From positions 124,001 through 188,000 of the forward strand of contig JAFEDS010000015.1 in NCBI GenBank assembly GCA_018241505.1: a stretch of 64,000 nt of DNA, in the 5' to 3' direction. Every line of letters starts with the position of its first letter. The first letter of the stretch is position 1. Below the pieces are notes generated by a model. It was given only the letters and a program-made list of their open reading frames with translations. It searched no databases and had not been told where the DNA came from. The stretch is from Pseudomonadota bacterium. Its GTDB lineage: Bacteria; Pseudomonadota; Gammaproteobacteria; Steroidobacterales; Steroidobacteraceae. The translations under genes and the position numbers were made by a program. Below, piece by piece: positions 54,786-61,702 of this stretch.

Positions 54786-55181
54786 ATGAACGGCGCTGTG
54801 TGGTTTGCGGCTGGAGTGGCGACCGGTATTGCGGCAGCAGTGGCGGCGGTGCCGCTATGGCGAGCGCTCGCGGTTGGCTGGCGAGCTCCCGCAATGCGGT
54901 ACGCACTCGCCATCGGGGCGATCGTGTTGTGCATGATCGGCGTTCTGGCAACGCAATTGCAGTCCAGTCCGCCGCACAACACGGGCGTGCAGAGCACGAC
55001 GCAAACTTCGCGTCCGGCACCCTCGCTCGATGCCGCAACGGCCGGTTTGGCGCAGCGCCTGAAGGAGAAGGGTGGAACCCGGGACGAATGGTTGCTGTTG
55101 GCCCGCTCCTATGAATTCATGGGGCGTACGGCAGAGGCAAAACAGGCACGTGACAGCGCCGAGTTCGCGAGCATCCGGTGA
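54786..55181 (+). CDS. CcmI/TPR-like membrane protein
   Basis: The 131-residue protein has two N-terminal hydrophobic segments (about 3-24 and 39-60). A linker leads to a single TPR-like unit: LAQRLKEKGGTRDEWLLLARSYEFMGRTAEAKQARDSA. This resembles the C-terminal domain of CcmI/CycH, which presents apocytochromes to the haem lyase. The full CcmI is much longer, so this is a reduced version. As the first gene of an operon coding for about 65 haem sites, a role in apocytochrome handling is plausible. The ATG at 54786 is preceded by GGAGGA. Confidence 0.7.
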   Translation: MNGAVWFAAGVATGIAAAVAAVPLWRALAVGWRAPAMRYALAIGAIVLCMIGVLATQLQSSPPHNTGVQSTTQTSRPAPSLDAATAGLAQRLKEKGGTRDEWLLLARSYEFMGRTAEAKQARDSAEFASIR

Positions 55182-56035
55182 TGCGGACGAGCGCTCAACA
55201 TTTCGACGCCCGGACCACTGCGCTGGCGCTGGCTGTGGTAGCCCTCCTATGCCTGGGTTTGTTGACACCGACTCAGCACTATTTAACGCCCAAGTCCGGC
55301 ATGGGTTACGCCCTCGGAATCATCGGCGGCTCCTTCATGTTGCTGCTGTTCCTCTATTCGGCGCGCAAGCGCTTCAAGTGGCTGCGCTTCATGGGGCCGG
55401 TTGCCGGCTGGTTCCGTTTTCACATGCTGCTGGGGGTCCTGGGTCCGCTGTGCATCCTGTTCCACTCGAACTTCTCGCTCGGTGCCACCAACAGCAACAT
55501 CGCGCTGATGTGCATGCTGACAGTGGCGGGCAGTGGGTTGGTAGGTCGATACATCTATGCGCGTATCCACCATGGCCTGTACGGCAGCAAGCTGACTCTG
55601 GCGGAAGTCCGGCGCAGCGCCGAGCCGCTCCGCGCCGCGCCCGGCTTTGAGACCTCCATCCCCGGTCTGCACAGCCAGCTAGACACGATCGAGGCGCCGT
55701 TGATAGGCGGCCAGACGCAGTTGGCTGTGCTCGCCCTCGCCCGGGTTCTGCAGGTCGGTGTGTTGATACTGCGCGCCCGCCTGCGCCTGCACTCGTACAT
55801 CCGTCGCACTCTGCGCGCCACGGCGGGCCAGTCACCCCTCGCTGATGCGCGCAGGAAGCAGCTTCGGCAAGCGGCCTTCCGCCATGTGGATGAGCGCCTG
55901 AATGCGGCGCGGCGGGTGGCCAACTTCCAGGCGTATGAGCGGCTGTTCTCCGCGTGGCATGCGCTTCACCTGCCGTTGATGTTTGTCATGTTGATAGCCG
56001 GGACCGTTCACGTGATTGCCGTCAACCTGTACTGA
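55178..56035 (+). CDS. Histidine-rich membrane protein, putative diheme cytochrome b-like subunit
   Basis: A 285-residue inner-membrane protein with about five transmembrane helices (about 14-34, 43-62, 82-98, 106-128, 264-284) and a charged cytoplasmic loop (about 140-255). Histidines that could bind haem b are His82 and His96 (FHMLLGVLGPLCILFHSNF), His131-132 (ARIHHGLYG), and His261, His264 and His278 in the last helix. It overlaps the CcmI-like gene by 4 bases. It probably moves electrons between quinol or the iron-sulfur oxidoreductase and the periplasmic cytochromes. I am sure of the membrane topology and less sure of haem binding. Confidence 0.75.
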   Translation: MMRTSAQHFDARTTALALAVVALLCLGLLTPTQHYLTPKSGMGYALGIIGGSFMLLLFLYSARKRFKWLRFMGPVAGWFRFHMLLGVLGPLCILFHSNFSLGATNSNIALMCMLTVAGSGLVGRYIYARIHHGLYGSKLTLAEVRRSAEPLRAAPGFETSIPGLHSQLDTIEAPLIGGQTQLAVLALARVLQVGVLILRARLRLHSYIRRTLRATAGQSPLADARRKQLRQAAFRHVDERLNAARRVANFQAYERLFSAWHALHLPLMFVMLIAGTVHVIAVNLY

Positions 56036-56052
56036 CTCATCCGGTCCCCATC

Positions 56053-57615
56053 ATGCTGGGAGGTATCACTCGTGCGTTGCTCTTGGCCGCAATCCTGCTT
56101 TGCCTGGTGCCGCAGCGCGCGGCGGCGATCAACCCGGAGACCTTGTTGATGCCGGGCAAGCTCACCAGCGCGCATCAGAAGTACGAAGAGCAGTGCTCGC
56201 AGTGCCATGACCGCAGCAACAGCGCGCGCCAGACGCAGTTGTGCCTGGATTGCCACAAAGAGGTCGCGGCGGATGTCGCGGCGCGCAACAACTATCACGG
56301 CCGCCTGCCGGGCATCGGCTCGACGCAGTGCCATGCCTGCCATACAGAGCACCTGGGCCGAAACGGCGATATCGTAAAACTGAGCCGCGAGCAGTTTGAC
56401 CACAGTCTTACGGAGTTCCCGCTGACCGGCGCGCACGTTGGAATCGACTGCGCCGGTTGTCATCCAGCCGGCAAGCCGTTCCGAAAAGCGCCGACCAACT
56501 GTGTGGACTGCCATCACAAGGAAGAGCCGCACGCCGGCCGCCTCGGTCGCGACTGCAAGACCTGTCATGACACGACCCTGTGGCGCGACATCCATTTCGA
56601 TCACAATGCAACTTCGTTTCCGCTGCACGATCGTCACATCGACGTCCCCTGCGCCGGCTGTCATCTAGCAGAGCATTACAAGGACACCCCAACCAAGTGC
56701 GTGTCGTGTCATGCGCCCGATGACGTCCACCGCAATAGCCGCGGAACAAAGTGCAGCGACTGCCATGCCACCACGGGCTGGAAGACAACAAAGTTCGATC
56801 ACGCGAAGGAAACAGGGTTCGCGCTGCTCGGCGCTCACTCGCAGATCGACTGTCAGGACTGTCATCGCAGCGGCAATCTGCAGGAGCAGATTCCCAAGGA
56901 CTGCTTCGGCTGTCACCAGGGTCAGGACGCCCACGCGACTCGATTCGGGCAGGACTGCGGCCAATGCCACGGCAACGAGGACTGGAAACACACTCGGTTT
57001 GATCACGCCCGGGATGGCCATTGGGAATTGACCGGTCAGCACGCGAAGGTGGCCTGCACGTCTTGCCACACGGACGTGGTGTCAAAACAGAAACTGAGCC
57101 AGCAGTGCGCCTCCTGTCACCGGGTCAACGACGTTCACGCCGGCAAACTCGGCAGCGATTGCGGTCAATGTCATTCGACGCACGGATGGCGCGAGAATGT
57201 CCGCTTCGACCACGATCTCAGCCACTATCCATTGCTGGGGCAGCACGTGGTGGCCGCGTGCGACCAATGCCATGCGACCCAGGCGTATGGGGATACGCAA
57301 CACGACTGCGTGTCGTGCCACAAGAATGACGATGTTCACAAGGGATCGCTCGGTACGGAGTGCGCGCGCTGTCACTCGCCCAACGGCTGGCGGCAGTGGG
57401 ATTTCGACCACGGCAAGGAGACCACCTTTGCGCTGACAGGAGCCCACGCGCGCCTCACCTGCGCGGGCTGCCACAAACAACCCGCGGACCAGGTCAAACT
57501 CAATCCGAGCTGCCTGTCGTGCCACGAGCAGGATGACGTCCACCTGGGGCAGTACGGCAGGCAGTGCCAACGTTGCCACTCGACCAACAGTTTCAAGGGG
57601 GCGCGCTTGCGCTGA
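56053..57615 (+). CDS. Periplasmic multihaem cytochrome c with 21 CxxCH motifs
   Basis: This 520-residue protein has a signal peptide (MLGGITRALLLAAILLCLVP, cut near AAA-I). I count 21 CxxCH motifs in the mature chain, one per about 24 residues. Additional His residues in recurring patterns such as KFDHAKETGFALLGAHSQIDCQDCH suit bis-His ligation in a linear wire. The pattern FDHxxxxFxLxGxHxxxxCxxCH repeats about seven times, so the protein grew by internal duplication. It would carry electrons across the periplasm from the membrane protein to the larger cytochrome encoded four bases downstream. The ATG at 56053 gives the signal peptide; a longer frame upstream lies inside the preceding gene. 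Confidence 0.93.
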   Translation: MLGGITRALLLAAILLCLVPQRAAAINPETLLMPGKLTSAHQKYEEQCSQCHDRSNSARQTQLCLDCHKEVAADVAARNNYHGRLPGIGSTQCHACHTEHLGRNGDIVKLSREQFDHSLTEFPLTGAHVGIDCAGCHPAGKPFRKAPTNCVDCHHKEEPHAGRLGRDCKTCHDTTLWRDIHFDHNATSFPLHDRHIDVPCAGCHLAEHYKDTPTKCVSCHAPDDVHRNSRGTKCSDCHATTGWKTTKFDHAKETGFALLGAHSQIDCQDCHRSGNLQEQIPKDCFGCHQGQDAHATRFGQDCGQCHGNEDWKHTRFDHARDGHWELTGQHAKVACTSCHTDVVSKQKLSQQCASCHRVNDVHAGKLGSDCGQCHSTHGWRENVRFDHDLSHYPLLGQHVVAACDQCHATQAYGDTQHDCVSCHKNDDVHKGSLGTECARCHSPNGWRQWDFDHGKETTFALTGAHARLTCAGCHKQPADQVKLNPSCLSCHEQDDVHLGQYGRQCQRCHSTNSFKGARLR

Positions 57616-57619
57616 CACC

Positions 57620-60600
57620 ATGGAGCGCCTCCCCCTGCTGCCGCGCCTGCTGATATTGATCGCCCTGGTTGCGTCGGCGGCCTGCCCTGCCCAGGAGTTG
57701 CGCGACCGCTTCGATCACCTCACAACCGGCTTCGAGCTGGTGGGCAGGCATCGCGACCTGCAGTGCGAGCTGTGTCATGCGAATGCGATTTTCAAAGGCA
57801 CTCCGCGCGACTGCGCTTCCTGCCATGGCGTGGGCACCGCGGTTCGGGCGACCGCCAAGACAGCCAACCACATCCTGTCGACTGACCGATGTGACAGTTG
57901 CCACACCCCTGTGGCATGGAATCCTGCGGTCAACTTCGACCACGCCGAAGCACGTGGCAGTTGCTCAACGTGTCACAACAATGTGCAGGCGCAGGGCAAG
58001 GGCCCGCAACACATCCAAACGGACCTGGAATGCGATGCTTGTCATTCCACGATCAGTTGGTCCGGCGCCGTTTTCAATCATGCGGGCGTCACCTCCGGAT
58101 GCGCCTCCTGCCACAACGGTGTCCAGGCCACAGGCACTCCCGCCACGCACATACCGATAGCCGGCGCACCGTGCGAGGCTTGCCACGCGCCCACGAATTT
58201 CACCACGTTCGCGGGCGCGACCATGAACCATTCGGCCGTGGTGTCGCTCCCGTGTGCCACTTGCCACGAAGCGGGCAAGTCATTTAGCGGCGTCACGATC
58301 GTCACGCGCCCCGGGCCACCTCATCCGGCCACAGGTGACTGCGGCCAGTGCCATGGTTCGACCACTTCGTTCTCGGACAACACCCTGCGCCCAGCCAACC
58401 ACATTCCCACGAGCGCACCGTGCACACAGTGCCATACGACGCCTGACAACTTTGCTCTGTATTCCGTGACCGGCACGCACATCGGGGTAACCGACTGCCT
58501 GAGTTGTCATGCACCGGCTGTCGCGGGAACCTTCGCGAACGTGGTGATTACGAGCACTCCCAACGCGCACATTCCCACTGGAAATCTCGATTGCGGCAGC
58601 TCAGGGTGTCATAACACCAGCATTGTCAGTCCCGGTGGATTCACCCTCGGGGTAGCCAGCATTACAGCGCCGACTCTGGGCACCAGCGGTCATTCCACTG
58701 TTGCAGGAGCGGTACCGACGTGTCAGACGTGCCACCAGACCGCGGCCTTCCTTGGGATGGTGGCCAGCCCCAGTGCTCCGAGCGATGCCAGACCGACTGC
58801 ATCCCTGGATGCCGGGCATCCTGCATCAGGGGACTGCGGTGGCTGCCATACGACGAGCCCGACGTTCTCGAGCAACGTGACCGGTGCCGGCAAACCGGCC
58901 AACCATATTCCGACCAATGCTCCCTGTGTTCAATGCCACCTGAACCCGTCGAACTACGCGACCTACTCCATCACGGGCACGCACCAGGGAGTCACTGGCT
59001 GCCTTGCCTGCCACGGGCCGTCGGTTGCCACCACCTTCGCGAATGTCACGATCGCGACCACGCCCAACAATCACATTCCGGTCGGTGCACTGGACTGCAA
59101 CGGCTCCGGCTGCCACACCACGGGCAATCTGAACGCCGGAGGCTTCAATCTGGGAACGGCGAGTATCCATTCCCCGACGCTATCGGTATCAGGGCACAAC
59201 ACGGTCGCCACGGCGGTACCCGCCTGTCAGACCTGCCACCAGACCGCGCCGTACCTCGGAATGCTCGCCAGCACCAACACGACAGCCGGCGATTCGAGGC
59301 CCTCTGCAGCGCTGGATTCCGCCCACCCGAGCAGCGGCGATTGTGGCGGCTGTCATACGACGGCCCCTACGTTCGCTTCGGATGTCGTGGCCGGAACCAA
59401 GCCAGCCAACCATATCCCAACCAACGCCGCGTGCACCCAGTGCCACCTGACGCCGGGCAACTTTGCGTCGTACTCGGTTACCGGCACACATCAGGGTGTC
59501 ACGAACTGCCTGAGCTGCCATGGGCCCACCGTAGCCGGGACGTTTGCAAACATCACGATCACCAGCACTCCCGCCAATCACTTTCCGATTGGCGGTCTGG
59601 ACTGTAACGGCTCCGGATGTCACACGACCAGCAACGTGAACACCGGTGGCTTCCGGCTGGGCTCGGCTAGTATCAACGCTCCTACACTGAAAACGTCGGG
59701 GCACAGTACCATAGCCTCAGCAGTACCCGCCTGTCAGACCTGTCACGAATCAGCCCCGTACCTGGGCATGGTGCCCAGCTCGGGCAGCGCGGCGGGAGAC
59801 TCGCGACCTACCGCACTCGATCGAAGCCATCCGACCACCGGTGACTGCGGGTCGTGCCATACCACCACTCCGACCTTCGCCAACAATGTCACGAGCACGG
59901 CAAAACCGGCCAACCACATCCCCACGAACGCAGCTTGCGCGCAATGCCACACCACCGCGGGCAACTACGCAGCCTATTCGGTGACGGGAACCCACCAGGG
60001 CGTTACAACGTGCCTGAGCTGTCACGCGCCGGCGGTTGCCGGAACCTTCGCCAACATCACCATCACGACCACAAGCGCCGGCCACATTCCTATCGGGGGC
60101 CTGGATTGCGGCAGCTCGGGTTGCCATACCACCACCAACGTCAGCACCGGTGGGTTCAAGTTGGGCAATGCCAGTATCACGAGCCCCACGCTGCGCGTTG
60201 CCGGGCACACCACCGTGGCGGGCGTTGTCCCGGCTTGTCAGACCTGCCACGAGAGCGCGCCGTATCAGGGAATGATTGCGAGTACTGCGACCGCCCCGGG
60301 TGACTCACGGCCGACGGCTTTTGACAAGAGTCATCCGACGTCCGGTGACTGCGGCGGATGCCACACCACAACACCTACATTCGCCGGTAATGTGACCGGT
60401 GCCACCAAGCCTTCCAATCACATTCCAACGAACGCCCCCTGCGCGCAATGTCATACGACAGCGGGCAACTATGCTGCGTATGTCATGGGCGTAACAGGGC
60501 ACACGGGAATCACCAGCGGCTGCGCGCTCTGCCATGCCAGCGGACTCGCATTTGCGAACATGGCGCCGCCCACGTTGGTGGAGCCACCCCCCGGCCCCAC

Positions 60601-61702
60601 AGGACACATCCCGGTCGGCAGCCTCGCCTGCGAGTTGTGTCACTCGGTCACCAACTTCACGACTTTCTCGGGCACCGTCATGAAACACAACGCGGTGCGC
60701 GGGAGCCCCTGCGAAAGCTGTCATGAATATGGCATGAGATGGAAGACAAACACCGGAGTGGAGCTCTGGGTGCGTGACAGTCCGAATCACCACAAGGGGC
60801 AGGACTGCAATGGATCGGGATGTCACACTTCCCGTGACAAGTTCATGATCCGGCCGCCCGCCAGGGGAGCGGGCACAGTCGCAACCGGCTCGGTCAAACC
60901 CGCCAGTCACATGGCGACCACGGATGCCTGCCAGGCGTGCCATAAGAGCACCACCTGGCTGCCGGTCGCACGGGTCGATCACTCACAGGTCAAGGGCACT
61001 TGCGCGTCCTGTCACAATGGCACGGTCACACGTGGCAAACCCGCCACCCATCTTCCCACCTCAGCTCAGTGCGAGACTTGCCATACGACCAACGCGTGGA
61101 CTCCGGCACGTTTCGACCACTCGGGTACCGGTACGACCCCCTGCGTGGCCTGCCACAATGCCGTGCGCGCTGTTGGCATGCCGCGCTCGCACGTGCCTAC
61201 GACTCGGTCCTGCAATACCTGCCATGGAACGCTGGTATGGCGTCCGGCAAAGTTGGATCACTCCGCCATCACCAGCGGTTGCGCTGCCTGCCACAACCAC
61301 GTGAGCGCGGTTGGCAAGTCGCCCGACCACATGACGACGCAGCGCGACTGCTCCACGTGTCACCAGTATCCGGACTGGACTGTCATCGCCTTCATGCACG
61401 CATCGACGGCCTATCCGGGTCAGCATCACAAGGAGCTGGCCTGCAGCGGCTGCCACAAGAGCAACACCGAACACATTCCATATATTGCACCGGCCGACGC
61501 AGGTACCTGTGGCGGTTGTCACGCCCCTGACTTCAAGCCGGCGGCACACCCGAAAACACTGAAGGGCGAGAAGTACACCGCGCACGAGCTCAGCAATTGC
61601 AGTGGCGCGTGCCACATCTACGCCGATGCCGCTCATCCTGAGATCAGCAAAGCGCGGCCGGGTCCACGGCATCGTGTCTCCGATGCGACGTTCCGGCACT
61701 AG
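57620..61702 (+). CDS. Giant multihaem cytochrome c (38 CxxCH plus 6 expanded motifs)
   Basis: The 1360-residue exported protein starts MERLPLLPRLLILIALVASAACPAQ. I count 38 CxxCH motifs, five CX4CH motifs (CGSSGCH twice, CNGSGCH three times) and one CX3CH (CSGACH near the end). That gives up to 44 haem sites if all are attached. The middle (residues 239-908) is four tandem units of 165-169 residues, each with five motifs, followed by a partial fifth. The N- and C-terminal parts have FDH/NH-type repeats (TWLPVARVDHSQVKGTCASCH) like the 21-haem protein. Thr/Ser/Pro-rich spacers suggest an extracellular, extended protein. The next gene overlaps by 20 bases and codes for an outer-membrane barrel. 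Confidence 0.92.
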   Translation: MERLPLLPRLLILIALVASAACPAQELRDRFDHLTTGFELVGRHRDLQCELCHANAIFKGTPRDCASCHGVGTAVRATAKTANHILSTDRCDSCHTPVAWNPAVNFDHAEARGSCSTCHNNVQAQGKGPQHIQTDLECDACHSTISWSGAVFNHAGVTSGCASCHNGVQATGTPATHIPIAGAPCEACHAPTNFTTFAGATMNHSAVVSLPCATCHEAGKSFSGVTIVTRPGPPHPATGDCGQCHGSTTSFSDNTLRPANHIPTSAPCTQCHTTPDNFALYSVTGTHIGVTDCLSCHAPAVAGTFANVVITSTPNAHIPTGNLDCGSSGCHNTSIVSPGGFTLGVASITAPTLGTSGHSTVAGAVPTCQTCHQTAAFLGMVASPSAPSDARPTASLDAGHPASGDCGGCHTTSPTFSSNVTGAGKPANHIPTNAPCVQCHLNPSNYATYSITGTHQGVTGCLACHGPSVATTFANVTIATTPNNHIPVGALDCNGSGCHTTGNLNAGGFNLGTASIHSPTLSVSGHNTVATAVPACQTCHQTAPYLGMLASTNTTAGDSRPSAALDSAHPSSGDCGGCHTTAPTFASDVVAGTKPANHIPTNAACTQCHLTPGNFASYSVTGTHQGVTNCLSCHGPTVAGTFANITITSTPANHFPIGGLDCNGSGCHTTSNVNTGGFRLGSASINAPTLKTSGHSTIASAVPACQTCHESAPYLGMVPSSGSAAGDSRPTALDRSHPTTGDCGSCHTTTPTFANNVTSTAKPANHIPTNAACAQCHTTAGNYAAYSVTGTHQGVTTCLSCHAPAVAGTFANITITTTSAGHIPIGGLDCGSSGCHTTTNVSTGGFKLGNASITSPTLRVAGHTTVAGVVPACQTCHESAPYQGMIASTATAPGDSRPTAFDKSHPTSGDCGGCHTTTPTFAGNVTGATKPSNHIPTNAPCAQCHTTAGNYAAYVMGVTGHTGITSGCALCHASGLAFANMAPPTLVEPPPGPTGHIPVGSLACELCHSVTNFTTFSGTVMKHNAVRGSPCESCHEYGMRWKTNTGVELWVRDSPNHHKGQDCNGSGCHTSRDKFMIRPPARGAGTVATGSVKPASHMATTDACQACHKSTTWLPVARVDHSQVKGTCASCHNGTVTRGKPATHLPTSAQCETCHTTNAWTPARFDHSGTGTTPCVACHNAVRAVGMPRSHVPTTRSCNTCHGTLVWRPAKLDHSAITSGCAACHNHVSAVGKSPDHMTTQRDCSTCHQYPDWTVIAFMHASTAYPGQHHKELACSGCHKSNTEHIPYIAPADAGTCGGCHAPDFKPAAHPKTLKGEKYTAHELSNCSGACHIYADAAHPEISKARPGPRHRVSDATFRH
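58334..60343 (+). repeat. Tandem repeat of four coding units of 495-507 bases
   Basis: Units begin at 58334, 58829, 59336 and 59840, and a partial fifth begins at 60344. Lengths are 495, 507, 504 and 504 bases. Every unit opens with GDCGxCH and carries the motif order CxxCH, CxQCH, CLxCH, CX4CH, CQTCH. DNA similarity is high enough that recombination could change the copy number. Confidence 0.85.

Noticed and set aside
58334..60343. Possible CRISPR-like or non-coding tandem array
   Set aside because: Units of about 500 bases keep one reading frame with conserved haem motifs; they are coding repeats.
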